Below, piece after piece: positions 28,172-38,233 of a stretch of 64,000 nt of DNA; within the stretch, counting starts at the first letter, position 1, and every line of letters starts with the position of its first letter. The position numbers and the translations under genes are program-made. The DNA lies in the NCBI GenBank assembly GCA_030528385.1, contig JAUMYZ010000006.1, positions 62,001-126,000 of the forward strand, given 5' to 3'. The DNA is from Moraxella sp. (GTDB lineage Bacteria; Pseudomonadota; Gammaproteobacteria; Pseudomonadales; Moraxellaceae). Under the pieces are notes generated by a model. It ran no database searches, had not been told where the DNA came from, and saw only the letters and a program-made list of their open reading frames with translations.

Positions 28172-31100
28172 CACTGCTCCTTTTTAGCAGATTTATGTGC
28201 AGATTTAAAAAAGCGACCGACATCGTCCATCAATGTATAGACCACAGGAATGACCACCAAACTTAGCAGCGTTGATGTTACCAACCCACCAAGCACCGCC
28301 GCTGCCATCGGGCGACTAAAAGTGGTGTCTGCGCTCCCAAAACTAATCAGCAAGGGCAACATGCCTGCGCCCATGGCGATGGTGGTCATGATGATGGGTT
28401 GAGCACGTTTTTGGCAAGCATCTATCAAAGCATCAAAGCGACTTAGCCCGTATTGGTCTTGGGCGATGATGGCATAATCCACAAGCAAGATGGAATTTTT
28501 GGTGGCAATGCCCATCAGCAAAATAAAGCCAATCATCGCCGGCATGGACATGCTGCTGCTTGTAACAATCAATCCCACAAACGCTCCACCAATGGACAAA
28601 GGCAGTGCCATCAAAATGGTAAAGGGTTGCAAAATGCGCCCAAAGAGCAGTATCAACACCGCAAAAATACAAAACACCCCCACTGCCATCGCCAGCACAA
28701 AACCGCTAAACAGCTCTGCCATGTTTTCAGCTTGCCCTTCGTCAATGACTTGTATGCCAGCAGGCAGATTGGACAGCGTTGGGGTCATCTTAACGGCATT
28801 GATAAGTTCGCCAACTTCGCCGCCATTGGCAAAGACGGTGATTTTGATGGTGCGTTCACGGTTTAAACGGTTGACACCAGACTCGCCTGCTGCAAATTTC
28901 AAACTGGCGACTTCTTTTAGTTGTACCGCTTTGGCTTTGCTGCTTGGCACATACAAATTTAGCAAATCTGCCACGTTTTGTTTGTCGTCATCGCCAAGGC
29001 GAATGACAATGGGAATTTGGCGAGTGTCCAAATTGAGTTTGGGCAAAAACTGCTCATAATCACCCACAGTCGCCACCCTTAAAGTGCTGGCAATGTCAGC
29101 GGTGCTCACGCCCTTATCCGCCATCGCCAACTCATCAGGAATGATGGTCAGTTCAGGTTTTGGCAGGCTTTTGTTGCTGATGACGTTAGCAACGCTGGGC
29201 AATGTTCTGATGTCGTCAATGATGGCTTTGACAGTTTGGTCTAACAACACGCCGTTGCTGCCAGTTACCGAAAAGCCATAACCAGCTTCACTGCCACCGC
29301 TTTCAATACCCACATTAAAACGCGCCGATGGCACCACTTTTAGCGCTTGGTTGATTTGTGCTTCAATGTGGGTTTTGCTTGGTCTGTTGCCGCGCTCTTT
29401 GAGCTTAATCTCCACAGTCGCCAGATTGAGCGAACCGCCACGATGACTGCTGGGTTCACCTGTGTTTTTGCCCTGCCCAACGGTCAATAAAACTTCATCA
29501 ACACCTGCTATTTTTTGGATTTGTGCCAACGCCAGTTCACCCACGCGCAATGTGTCTTCAAGGGTGGCATCGGGCGTGAGTTCAATTTCTACTCGGGTTT
29601 GGTTCATCTCATCAGGCGGAATAAAAGCGGTTGGCAAAAACCCCGCCAAAGACAGCGACCCCACAAAAAACCCAAGCGTTGCCACCATGGTCATCAGCCG
29701 ATGTTTTAGCACCCATCTGACCACTGATAAATACCAACGCATTGTTTTTGTGGGCGGTTTTTGGCTGTGTTTGCTGGGTTTTAGTATGTACGCTGCCATC
29801 ATGGGCGTAATCAAACGCGCCACCAGCAGCGACATAAAAATAGCAATCGCCGCCGTCCAACCAAATTGCTGAAAAAACTGCCCAATAATACCACTCATAA
29901 ACGCCGTGGGCAAAAACACCGCAATCAGCGTAAAGGTGGTGGCAATGACCGCCAACCCAATCTCGTCTGCCGCTTCCATCGCTGCTTGATAAGGCGTTTT
30001 GCCCATTGCCAAATGGCGCATGATGTTTTCAATTTCTACAATGGCATCATCAACCAACACGCCCACCACCAACGTCAGCGCCAGCAGCGAAATGATGTTA
30101 AGACTAAAGCCAAACACATACATGGCAAAAAACGCAGGAATGATGGATAAGGGCAGCGCGGTTGCCGCCACAAAGGTCGCGCGCCAATCTTTTAAAAACA
30201 CAAACACCACAATCACCGCCAACACGCCACCTTCAATCAGCATTTGCATGGTGGCATGGTAGTTTTCTTTGACGGGTTTGGCATAATCCACGATTTTTTC
30301 TATGTGAACGCCGTCAAGCTCGTCGTGCAATTTGGCGATTTCTTTGTCCAATGCATCAACCAACGCCACTTCGCCTGCGCCTTTGGCACGAGTGATGGTA
30401 AATGCCACCACGCTTTTGCCGTGCATTTTGGCAACGGAGCTGATGTCAGCGTGCGTGTCCACAACCTGCGCCAAATTGCTCAGTTGCAGCGCGCCTGTGG
30501 GGGTGGTGATTTGTAACTGCGCCAAATCGCTGATGTTTTGTCCCATACCCAGCACGCGAATGGTTTGGGTTTGTTTGCCGATTTTGGCTTCGCCGCCAGC
30601 ATTGTTTTGCCACTTACTATAAATTTGCTGTGATAGCTGACCGATCGGCATGGTCAAAGCGGCCAGCTGATTTTTGCTTGGTAACACTTGTATTTGTCTT
30701 TGGATACCGCCCACACGAGCAATACTGCCCACCCCTTTGATGTTGGACAAACGCTTGGTCAATGCGTCATCCACAAACCAAGACAGCTCAGCGATGTCCA
30801 TCGCATCGCTACTGATTGAATAAGTAACCACTGGAAAGCCTGCGGTGGACACCTTAGAGATGATGGGCGCATTGGCGGCTTGGGGCAAATCGCCTTGCAC
30901 TTCGCTGATTGCCGAACGCACATCATCTAGGGCTTCGTTGATGTCTTTTTCAAGCTCAAACTCGCTAAACACCGTAACTGCGCCTGTTTGTAAGGTGGTG
31001 CGCAGATTTTTGATGCCTGTGATGTTGGTCAGTTTGTTTTCAACCTTTTTGGCAATGTCGCTTTCTAATTGGTCAGGGGTTGCGCCCGCCAAGGTGATGG

Positions 31101-31242
31101 TAACCACCACCCCTGGAAAATCAATGTCGGGAAACTGCTGCACTTTCATTTGGCTAAAGCCAAAAACGCCCAGCAAACTCAAAAGGCTAAACAACAAAAT
31201 CGCCACTAAGGGATTTTTGATAGAATAGGCAGAAAAATTCAT
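28171..31242 (-). CDS. RND family efflux permease (AcrB/MexF-type)
   Basis: Proton-driven inner-membrane exporter of 1023 residues. It has the duplicated layout of twelve membrane helices and two large periplasmic loops. Visible are the N-terminal NPLVAILLFSLLSLLGVFGF, the first-loop QFPDIDFPGVVV, the proton-relay aspartate pair in VGVLVDDAIVEIENI, and the matching LLMGIATKNSILLVDY in the second half. Its ATG (31242), preceded by AAGGGGA, is 1 base after the adaptor's stop. No outer-membrane TolC-type partner is encoded nearby, so it probably uses one from elsewhere. Substrate unknown. Confidence 0.92.
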   Translation of the reverse strand: MNFSAYSIKNPLVAILLFSLLSLLGVFGFSQMKVQQFPDIDFPGVVVTITLAGATPDQLESDIAKKVENKLTNITGIKNLRTTLQTGAVTVFSEFELEKDINEALDDVRSAISEVQGDLPQAANAPIISKVSTAGFPVVTYSISSDAMDIAELSWFVDDALTKRLSNIKGVGSIARVGGIQRQIQVLPSKNQLAALTMPIGQLSQQIYSKWQNNAGGEAKIGKQTQTIRVLGMGQNISDLAQLQITTPTGALQLSNLAQVVDTHADISSVAKMHGKSVVAFTITRAKGAGEVALVDALDKEIAKLHDELDGVHIEKIVDYAKPVKENYHATMQMLIEGGVLAVIVVFVFLKDWRATFVAATALPLSIIPAFFAMYVFGFSLNIISLLALTLVVGVLVDDAIVEIENIMRHLAMGKTPYQAAMEAADEIGLAVIATTFTLIAVFLPTAFMSGIIGQFFQQFGWTAAIAIFMSLLVARLITPMMAAYILKPSKHSQKPPTKTMRWYLSVVRWVLKHRLMTMVATLGFFVGSLSLAGFLPTAFIPPDEMNQTRVEIELTPDATLEDTLRVGELALAQIQKIAGVDEVLLTVGQGKNTGEPSSHRGGSLNLATVEIKLKERGNRPSKTHIEAQINQALKVVPSARFNVGIESGGSEAGYGFSVTGSNGVLLDQTVKAIIDDIRTLPSVANVISNKSLPKPELTIIPDELAMADKGVSTADIASTLRVATVGDYEQFLPKLNLDTRQIPIVIRLGDDDKQNVADLLNLYVPSSKAKAVQLKEVASLKFAAGESGVNRLNRERTIKITVFANGGEVGELINAVKMTPTLSNLPAGIQVIDEGQAENMAELFSGFVLAMAVGVFCIFAVLILLFGRILQPFTILMALPLSIGGAFVGLIVTSSSMSMPAMIGFILLMGIATKNSILLVDYAIIAQDQYGLSRFDALIDACQKRAQPIIMTTIAMGAGMLPLLISFGSADTTFSRPMAAAVLGGLVTSTLLSLVVIPVVYTLMDDVGRFFKSAHKSAKKEQ

Positions 31243-31243
31243 G

Positions 31244-32410
31244 CTATTCCCCTTGCATCTGGCCAACAGGCGTGGGCAAAACAACATCAACCACGCGCAC
31301 CAAATCGCCTTCGCTCAAAAACGCGCCGCTTTGTTTGACCACCAACACTTCAGGGGGTAAATCCACCACCACTTGGTCGCCTTGTCTGTTGCCTGCTTGC
31401 ACTTTGGTGCGTTTGACCGTATAAATGTCTTGCTCTTTGGCATGCAACGTCCATACATAGTCATAGCCATCGGTGCTCATCAGCGCAGAAACAGGCACGG
31501 CAGGCAGCGCCTGACTGGCAAGCACAAATTGACCAGTTTGATACATGCCAACCTTTAGGGGCGCGCCACTGGGCAACAACACGTGCACCACCACTTCGCG
31601 CGCGCTGTTGGCAGTTGGCGACAGACGAATTACCCTGCCTGTGATTGACCGATTGTCCAGATGGATTTGGGCGCTTTGTCCAAGTTGAATCTGACTGGCT
31701 TGGCTGGGCGCGATGGTGGCTTGCCATTCAAGCTGTCCATCAACGATGATGTCAAACAGCGGCGCACCACTGGTCAACAGTCCCACTTGGGCGTGTTTTT
31801 GGCTGATAATGCCCGACACTGGCGCGGTGATTTGGGCGTTTTTTAGGTTGGTTTGGGCGGTTGTCAAACGGGCTTGGCTGGCAACCACATTGGCCGCTGC
31901 TTGCTGCAAAGCGACCGTATAAGCGTCCACTTCTTGGCGGCTGATGGCATCCATCGCCAACAAAGGTTCAACGCGCGCCAAGTCCGCTTTGGCTTTGGCA
32001 TGACTGGCTTGGGCTTGAGCCAAATCGGCGCCCGCTTGGGTCAACACATCGGTCAAAGCACTGTCATCTAACACCGCCAACACCTGTCCTTGCCTGACCA
32101 CATCGCCAACATCAACCAATACTTTTTTGATACCAACGCCTGTCAAATGTCCACTCACTTGCGCGGTTTGTTTGGCGGCGACCACCCCATTTGCCACAAT
32201 CGCTTCGGCAACAGTTATCACGCTCGGAGCCACCGCTTCTACCGCCATGACCACGGGTTGGGCTGGCGCTGGGGTGGTTTGCGTAACCGATTTGTCTTGG
32301 GTTGGCTGAGTGTCTGTTGTGCGCCCAATCACCACACCCAGCACAATCAATAGCAGCGCACCCAACAAATAATACCACGGCACATTGGCAAAAAAGGCAA
32401 ATTTTTTCAT
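31244..32410 (-). CDS. Efflux periplasmic adaptor (membrane fusion protein)
   Basis: A 388-residue RND adaptor. An N-terminal anchor (WYYLLGALLLIVLGVVIG) is followed by a lipoyl-like half (GHLTGVGIKKVLVDVGDVVRQGQVLAVLD), an alpha-helical hairpin rich in Ala and Gln (about 130-190), the second lipoyl half (ITAPVSGIISQKHAQVG) and beta-barrel domains. It is not a lipoprotein; there is no lipobox. First gene of the adaptor-permease-DUF924 operon. Confidence 0.9.
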   Translation of the reverse strand: MKKFAFFANVPWYYLLGALLLIVLGVVIGRTTDTQPTQDKSVTQTTPAPAQPVVMAVEAVAPSVITVAEAIVANGVVAAKQTAQVSGHLTGVGIKKVLVDVGDVVRQGQVLAVLDDSALTDVLTQAGADLAQAQASHAKAKADLARVEPLLAMDAISRQEVDAYTVALQQAAANVVASQARLTTAQTNLKNAQITAPVSGIISQKHAQVGLLTSGAPLFDIIVDGQLEWQATIAPSQASQIQLGQSAQIHLDNRSITGRVIRLSPTANSAREVVVHVLLPSGAPLKVGMYQTGQFVLASQALPAVPVSALMSTDGYDYVWTLHAKEQDIYTVKRTKVQAGNRQGDQVVVDLPPEVLVVKQSGAFLSEGDLVRVVDVVLPTPVGQMQGE

Positions 32411-32598
32411 AAAGGTAGGTCAATCACTGCAAATGAAGCATTGTAACAAGGCATGCTGCAACAAGGCAAGATATTTGTGATTGGCTGCTGCAACGCAGAT
32501 TGACAAATGAACCAAAAGCACCACTTTTGCAGCTTTGATACAGCCAAATAAAGACAATCAAGACGCCCTTGACACAAATTTCGTTGACCACAAACCAT

Positions 32599-34704
32599 CT
32601 AGGCATTGACATATTCTTTGGCGTGGGGCAGCCACAAAGCAATCATCGCCAGAGTTTGTGCTTTTTTGCTGGGGTCGCTCATCAATCTGTCCGCCAATGC
32701 TTTGGCTTGTATCAACAACCTTTCATCACGCACCACATCTGCCAAATAATAACCCATATCGCCTGTCTGGCGTTTGCCCAGCAGCTCACCTGCGCCGCGC
32801 AATTGCAAATCCTTTTGGGCAATGACAAAGCCATCATTGCTGTCTCGCAAGATGTTTAGCCGCTCAATGCCCGTGGGTGATAGTGGTGTTTGGTACAACA
32901 GCACACAAAAGGATTTGGCACTGCCGCGCCCTACCCGACCGCGCAACTGATGCAGCTGCGACAACCCCAAACGTTCGGCATTTTCAATCACCATCAAACT
33001 GGCGTTGGGCACGTCCACGCCCACTTCAATCACGGTGGTCGCCACCAACAAATCAATGTTACCAGCCACAAATTCACTCATCACCGCTTGTTTTTGGGGA
33101 GCTTTCATTTTACCATGCACCAAACCAACCCTAATGTCCAAATCAGCACACAACTCTTGATACAACAGCTCTGCCGACTGCGCATCCAAAACGTCAGACT
33201 CTGCCACCAATGGACAAACCCAGTACGCTTGCTTGCCCGCTTTACAGTTGATGGCAATGCGTTCAATGACTTCATCGCGGCGGTCGCGATTGACGGTAAC
33301 GGTGGTGATGGGCGTGCGCCTAGGCGGCAACTCATCAATCACCGACACGTCCATATCGCCATACATGCTCATCGCCAACGTGCGTGGAATGGGGGTGGCA
33401 GTCATTGCCAATTGGTGGGGAGTTGTATTTGCCACGCCTTTGCCAATGAGTTTTAGGCGCTGTTCCACCCCAAAACGATGTTGTTCGTCAATAATAACCA
33501 AACCCAACTTGGCAAACGCCACCCCTTCTTGGAACAAAGCGTGCGTGCCGACCACGAGTTGTGCCCGATTGTCTTTGATTTTTTCTAGTGCTGCGGCGCG
33601 CTCTTTGGTGCTTTGTTTGCCTGCCAAATACCCCACATTTACCCCCAAAGGCGCAAACCAACGCTGAAAATTAAAAAAATGCTGTTCTGCCAAAATCTCT
33701 GTGGGCGCCATCAATGCCACTTGCCAACCACTGTTTATGGCGTAGCAAGCCGACAGCGCCGCCACCAATGTCTTGCCTGCACCCACATCGCCTTGCACCA
33801 AACGCAACATGGGCGTACTGCTTGCCATGTCGCCAACAATTTGTCCAATCACGCGCTGTTGGGCGTTGGTCAAAGCAAAGGGCAAGTTTTGGCTAAGTTG
33901 CACTGCTAGGGGGCTGTTCATCTGACAAAACGGCGCTTTGTGCTGGTACAAGTTTTTTTTGCGATATAAAAAGGTCAGCTGGTGAGCGGTCAGCTCTTCA
34001 ATAATCAGCCGCTGACACAAAGGATGACTGCGCGTTTTAAGCTGACCAATCAGCTGCGTTTGCTCAAACACAGTGCGCTTTTGGCTGGGCTGATGAATGG
34101 CGGTTAAAACCGCCAACAAATCGCCCGTACTGCCCACACCAACTGCCAACAAATCGCTGTCTGACACGCCCGTCAGTCCGCCACCTTGCACAGCCGTCAA
34201 CGCCATCTTTATCAGTTGTCTTAGTTTGTTTTGATGCACGCCTTTGACGGTTGGATAAACCGGCAACAGACCTGTTTGGGAGATTTTGGTGCCCGCAATA
34301 AAATATTCTGGGTGCGCCATTTGTACGCCATAGCGATTGATGCGCACTTCACCAAAGACATTGAGTTTGGCGCCGACCGTCATTGTTTGTAGCAGCGCCG
34401 GATAAGTCCTAAAAAACTTGAGCACCAACAGCCCTGTGCCATCTTCTAAGCAGACGCTTAAGCCACCTTTGGATTTTTGTACATCGCTTATCACGCCCGA
34501 CACCGCACACAGCATGCCATCTGCCAATCCATCAACCGACACAAAGCGACTGCGGTCTTCGTAGTCTCTGGGCAAATGCATAAGCAAATCAAAAATGCGA
34601 TAAATCCCCAAATCCGCCAAGCGTGTCGCCAAGGCCAAACCCACACCCGTCAATGCACTGACAGGCAAATTGCTGGTAAGATTGGCAGCGTTTATAGACA
34701 TCAT
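32599..34704 (-). CDS. recG: ATP-dependent DNA helicase RecG
   Basis: Branch-migrates Holliday junctions and reverses stalled forks. The 701 residues hold an N-terminal wedge/OB domain (about 50-190), helicase motif I GDVGAGKTLVAAL, motif II IIDEQHRFG (DEQH type), motif III MTATPIPRTL, and the C-terminal lobe with VEVGVDVPNASLMV and QLRGRVGRG. Two ATG codons in a row begin the gene. Separate from the efflux operon by 188 bases. Confidence 0.95.
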   Translation of the reverse strand: MMSINAANLTSNLPVSALTGVGLALATRLADLGIYRIFDLLMHLPRDYEDRSRFVSVDGLADGMLCAVSGVISDVQKSKGGLSVCLEDGTGLLVLKFFRTYPALLQTMTVGAKLNVFGEVRINRYGVQMAHPEYFIAGTKISQTGLLPVYPTVKGVHQNKLRQLIKMALTAVQGGGLTGVSDSDLLAVGVGSTGDLLAVLTAIHQPSQKRTVFEQTQLIGQLKTRSHPLCQRLIIEELTAHQLTFLYRKKNLYQHKAPFCQMNSPLAVQLSQNLPFALTNAQQRVIGQIVGDMASSTPMLRLVQGDVGAGKTLVAALSACYAINSGWQVALMAPTEILAEQHFFNFQRWFAPLGVNVGYLAGKQSTKERAAALEKIKDNRAQLVVGTHALFQEGVAFAKLGLVIIDEQHRFGVEQRLKLIGKGVANTTPHQLAMTATPIPRTLAMSMYGDMDVSVIDELPPRRTPITTVTVNRDRRDEVIERIAINCKAGKQAYWVCPLVAESDVLDAQSAELLYQELCADLDIRVGLVHGKMKAPQKQAVMSEFVAGNIDLLVATTVIEVGVDVPNASLMVIENAERLGLSQLHQLRGRVGRGSAKSFCVLLYQTPLSPTGIERLNILRDSNDGFVIAQKDLQLRGAGELLGKRQTGDMGYYLADVVRDERLLIQAKALADRLMSDPSKKAQTLAMIALWLPHAKEYVNA

Positions 34705-34815
34705 TCACCCAAAAACTTAATCATGATTTGTTGTATAATTGTAAAGCCAACAACTTAATTTGACAACCAACAACAATCGCGCTTAAATGATAATTTTATT
34801 GTTTTGGACAACGAC

Positions 34816-35733
34816 ATGACCCACAGACGCTTTTATCGCTGGCTTATGCTTTGTTTGGCACTTTTTGGGCTGGCACTACTGGCAGGTTGCAGCAGCGCGC
34901 CTGTCGCACATCCTGCCACACCCACCGTCGCGCTTGTTTTGGGCGGTGGCGGCGCCAAAGGCTTTGCCCACATTGGGGTCATTCGCGCCTTAGAAGAACA
35001 TCACATCAAACCCGATTTGGTGGTTGGCACCAGCGCTGGGGCGATTGTTGGGGCAATTTACGCATCTGGCAAATCCGCCAACGAACTCACCGACATCGCC
35101 CTAAATATGAACCATCACGCACTGCTGGACATTCAGCCAAGCAAACAAGGGCTGATGGTGGGCAAAAAGCTGCAAGATTTTGTCAACACACACGTCCAAC
35201 ACCGAAGCCTTGAACAACTGCCCACCCGCTTTGTTGCTGTTGCCACTCACAAAAACAAAGGCACAGCCACACCGCTGTATCAAGGCGACACAGGACTTGC
35301 CGTGCAAGCGTCTGCTGCCGTACCCACTCTATTTATTGCACCACGCATACCCCAAAACCACGGCGAAAAATACATTGATGGCGGACAATCGGCATTGCTG
35401 CCTGCCCAAATTGCCAAAAACTTCGGCGCCAAAGTCATCATCAGCGTTGATGTGCTTGCCGAGCGCACACGCGTTTTGCCATCACCAGCGTTTGACAGCA
35501 ATCATCTGCCAACTGGCGCAGATTTTTGGCAACTGTTTGAGCAATTTGTGCCACCAGTGCAAGCCAACCCACAAGACGTCGGCATCAGCGACATTGTCAT
35601 CACTCCCAAGCTGCCCTACAGCGTGCTTGACACCAGTGAACGCATGGCGATGATACAAGCAGGTTATGACGCCACCTTGCCGCACATTGCTGCCATTTTG
35701 TCATTGGTTTCTGCGCACAAATCGCCACAATGA
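34816..35733 (+). CDS. Patatin-like phospholipase, predicted lipoprotein (RssA-like)
   Basis: A 305-residue protein with a lipoprotein signal (CLALFGLALLAGC, lipobox LLAGC, cysteine about residue 25), so likely anchored in the envelope. The patatin core shows the oxyanion GGGGAKGFAHIG, the nucleophile GTSAG and the catalytic aspartate in YIDGGQSALLP. The group hydrolyses acyl esters of lipids; a specific substrate is not evident. The frame opens with TTG at 34804 but the ATG at 34816 gives the normal lipoprotein start. Divergent from recG with 111 bases between. Confidence 0.88.
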   Translation: MTHRRFYRWLMLCLALFGLALLAGCSSAPVAHPATPTVALVLGGGGAKGFAHIGVIRALEEHHIKPDLVVGTSAGAIVGAIYASGKSANELTDIALNMNHHALLDIQPSKQGLMVGKKLQDFVNTHVQHRSLEQLPTRFVAVATHKNKGTATPLYQGDTGLAVQASAAVPTLFIAPRIPQNHGEKYIDGGQSALLPAQIAKNFGAKVIISVDVLAERTRVLPSPAFDSNHLPTGADFWQLFEQFVPPVQANPQDVGISDIVITPKLPYSVLDTSERMAMIQAGYDATLPHIAAILSLVSAHKSPQ

Positions 35734-35756
35734 TTGCGCTTATTCCCCAAATCATA

Positions 35757-35783
35757 CCGTTTATTTTTAAATAGGATAAACGG
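35757..35783. repeat. Inverted repeat after the patatin gene
   Basis: CCGTTTAT (35757-35764) and ATAAACGG (35776-35783) are perfect complements around an 11-base AT-rich loop. No T run follows on the plus strand, so it may be a weak terminator or processing site. Confidence 0.4.
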
Positions 35784-35838
35784 CATAATAAGCCACACCA
35801 ACAGCAGAACAAAACCTTGTCAGCTCTTGGTGCTCATA

Positions 35839-35868
35839 TTTACAATTTTACTGCTTGTGGTGTAGAAT
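35839..35868 (+). promoter_or_regulatory. Probable pilCD promoter
   Basis: TTTACA (35839-35844) and TAGAAT (35863-35868), 18 bases apart, each match the sigma-70 consensus at five positions. The leader to pilC would be about 110 bases. Confidence 0.5.
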
Positions 35869-35984
35869 GTAGAAACTATGCTGACGCGTTATCCACCTTA
35901 TGTGATAGGTTTGGTGGTTGGTTTTAGGACAAATCAACCCTTATTCATTGATAAAATCGCCATCAGGCACAAAGAGAATACATC

Positions 35985-37208
35985 ATGGCAAAAGTAGCAA
36001 CCGAACAATTGCTAGATTTTAAATACACTGGCACCAATCGTCGTGGACAAAAAGTCAATGGTGAGACCACCAGTAAAAGCATTGAGCTTGCTCGGGCACA
36101 GCTGCGTAAACAAGGGATTATTGTTGAGAGTATCAAACCCAAACCCAAGCCACTTTTTAAAATCAACAAACCCATCAAAGCCTTAGACATTGCCATTTTT
36201 GTGCGCCAGCTTGCCACCATGATGAAAGCTGGTGTGCCTTTGACACAGTCCTTTGAGATTGTTGCCGATTCTCTTGAAAACCCCAGCATGAAAGAGCTGG
36301 TGCTCAAAATCAAAGCCGACATTGAAGCAGGCAGCAACTTTGCCACCGCCCTACGCAAGCACCCCAAATATTTTGATGATTTGTTTTGTTCCTTGGTGGA
36401 GTCGGGCGAGCAATCAGGTGCCCTAGAGACCATGTTAGAGCGGGTCGCCACTTACAAAGAAAAAAGTGAGCTGCTCAAAGCCAAAATCAAAAAAGCCATG
36501 AAATATCCCATCGCGGTGATTGTGGTGGCAATTGTGGTTACTGCCATTTTGTTGATTAAAGTTGTGCCCGTCTTTGCTGAACTTTTTGAGAGTTTTGGCG
36601 CGGAGTTGCCCGCTTTTACCCGAATGGTGGTGGGCATGTCAAACTTCTTAGCAGCTTATTATATCCCCATTTTTGTGGTGGCTGGTGGCATCATCATTGC
36701 CTTTGTGCAAGCCAAAACCCGCAGCAAAAAATTTCGCGACTTTTTGGACAGGTTGGCACTTAAAGTACCCATTTTTGGTAAGATTGTTTATCAAGCCATC
36801 ATCGCCCGTTTTGCGCGCACTTTGTCCACCACCTTTGCCGCTGGCGTGCCTTTAATTGACGCTTTGGACTCCACCGCTGGGGCAACCAACAACGTCATTT
36901 ATTATAACGCCACCCAGCGCATCAAAGAAGACGTTGCCACAGGTCAGCAATTACAATTTGCCATGCGCAGCACCAATTTATTTCCCAGCATGGTCATTCA
37001 AATGGTGGGTATTGGCGAAGAAGCGGGCAGTTTAGAAGAAATGCTAGACAAAGTTGCCACCTACTACGAAAACGAAGTGGATAACGCTGTGGATGGGTTG
37101 ACCAGTCTGATGGAGCCGATGATTATGGCATTTTTGGGCATTGTCATTGGTGGTTTGGTCATTGCCATGTATCTGCCAATCTTCCAAATGGGTTCGGTGG
37201 TTGGCTGA
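35985..37208 (+). CDS. pilC: Type IV pilus inner-membrane platform protein PilC
   Basis: Platform protein around which pilin is assembled, a partner of the PilB and PilT motors. The 407 residues have two GspF domains. The first is around 70-195 (FVRQLATMMKAGVPLTQSFE; SGEQSGALETMLERVA), the second around 270-400 (FARTLSTTFAAGVPLIDALD; IGEEAGSLEEMLDKVATYYE), with three membrane helices. GAGA lies upstream of the ATG. Its stop overlaps the pilD ATG by one base. The usual pilB is not upstream. Confidence 0.95.
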   Translation: MAKVATEQLLDFKYTGTNRRGQKVNGETTSKSIELARAQLRKQGIIVESIKPKPKPLFKINKPIKALDIAIFVRQLATMMKAGVPLTQSFEIVADSLENPSMKELVLKIKADIEAGSNFATALRKHPKYFDDLFCSLVESGEQSGALETMLERVATYKEKSELLKAKIKKAMKYPIAVIVVAIVVTAILLIKVVPVFAELFESFGAELPAFTRMVVGMSNFLAAYYIPIFVVAGGIIIAFVQAKTRSKKFRDFLDRLALKVPIFGKIVYQAIIARFARTLSTTFAAGVPLIDALDSTAGATNNVIYYNATQRIKEDVATGQQLQFAMRSTNLFPSMVIQMVGIGEEAGSLEEMLDKVATYYENEVDNAVDGLTSLMEPMIMAFLGIVIGGLVIAMYLPIFQMGSVVG

Positions 37209-38104
37209 TGTTTGCACTGCTTCAAGAAAACATCGCCACAACGCTGATTTTGGTTGGCATACTTGGGTTGTGCGTGGGCAGCTTCTTAAACGTGGTCATA
37301 CATCGCACACCGCTCATCATGAATTACCAATACCGCAAAGAAGTGGCGTGGTTTTTACACCAGCAAGACGACCTAGACAAAACCAGTGTGCAGACAATTT
37401 GCCACACCATTGAACATGACACACCCATCAGTTTGTCCCTACCCCCTTCTCGTTGTCCAAATTGCCATCACCAAATCCGCTTTTATGAAAACATTCCCCT
37501 ATTAAGCTGGCTGATTTTATTGCGCGGTAAATGTTCAAGCTGCCACAGCCCCATCAGCATTCGCTATCCTTTGGTTGAAATCATTACCGCACTGCTGTCG
37601 GTATTGGTGATTTATGTGCTAGGCGTTACGCTTGCTGGAGCCTTAGGGCTGATTTATTTGTGGACACTCATTGCCCTAACGGGGATTGATTTTGACACAC
37701 AACTGCTGCCTGACCGTTTGGTGTTTCCGCTGGGCATGCTTGGTCTTGCCATTAACACACAAAGCGTCTTTGTCTCACCAACGACAGCAATTTGGGGTGG
37801 GTTGTTGGGCTTTTTGTCTTTGTGGAGCGTGGCAACTCTTTATGCTTTTATCACCAAAAAAGACGGTATGGGTGCGGGTGATTTTAAGCTGCTTGGGGCT
37901 ATCGGCGCATGGCTTGGTACGAGTATGTTGCCACTGGTTATCTTGTTATCGGCACTGCTTGGTTCTGTTGTTGGGCTGATACTCATCAAAAAATCTGGTG
38001 AAAGCAAGCCCTTTGCCTTTGGTCCTTATATTGCCATTGCTGGGATTGTTGCTTTGTTGTGGGGACAAGACATCATGAATTGGTATTTGACACTGTATCA
38101 ATAA
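37208..38104 (+). CDS. pilD: Prepilin leader peptidase / N-methyltransferase PilD
   Basis: Bifunctional membrane enzyme that cuts and N-methylates type IV prepilins and type II secretion pseudopilins. The 298 residues carry GLCVGSFLNVVIHR near the start. The cytosolic zinc-binding tetracysteine has CPNC and CSSC separated by 23 residues. The two aspartates of the aspartyl-protease site are in TGIDFDTQLLPD and GMGAGDFKLLGAIGAW. coaE, often next, is absent; the tRNA gene follows. Confidence 0.95.
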   Translation: MFALLQENIATTLILVGILGLCVGSFLNVVIHRTPLIMNYQYRKEVAWFLHQQDDLDKTSVQTICHTIEHDTPISLSLPPSRCPNCHHQIRFYENIPLLSWLILLRGKCSSCHSPISIRYPLVEIITALLSVLVIYVLGVTLAGALGLIYLWTLIALTGIDFDTQLLPDRLVFPLGMLGLAINTQSVFVSPTTAIWGGLLGFLSLWSVATLYAFITKKDGMGAGDFKLLGAIGAWLGTSMLPLVILLSALLGSVVGLILIKKSGESKPFAFGPYIAIAGIVALLWGQDIMNWYLTLYQ

Positions 38105-38110
38105 AAATAC

Positions 38111-38138
38111 TTGCCATTTTTAAAATCTCTGTTATAAT
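38111..38138 (+). promoter_or_regulatory. tRNA-Val promoter
   Basis: TTGCCA (38111-38116) and a perfect TATAAT (38133-38138) are 16 bases apart, 12 bases before the tRNA. Confidence 0.65.
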
Positions 38139-38150
38139 AACACCACTTTT

Positions 38151-38227
38151 AGGCGTATAGCTCAGTTGGTTAGAGCACCACCTTGACATGGTGGGGGTCG
38201 ATGGTTCGAGTCCGTTTACGCCTACCA
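38151..38227 (+). tRNA. tRNA-Val, anticodon GAC
   Basis: A 77-base cloverleaf with encoded CCA. The acceptor AGGCGTA pairs perfectly with TACGCCT. The D arm is GCTC/GAGC, the anticodon arm CCACC/GGTGG around loop TTGACAT (anticodon GAC), and the T arm GATGG/CCGTT carries the TTCGAGT loop. Its 3' end is the likely old attachment site of the decayed element that follows. Confidence 0.95.
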
Positions 38228-38233
38228 TCTTTT

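Noticed and set aside
34804..34815. TTG start for the patatin lipoprotein
   Set aside because: The ATG at 34816 gives a normal lipoprotein signal; the extra four residues add an acidic start.
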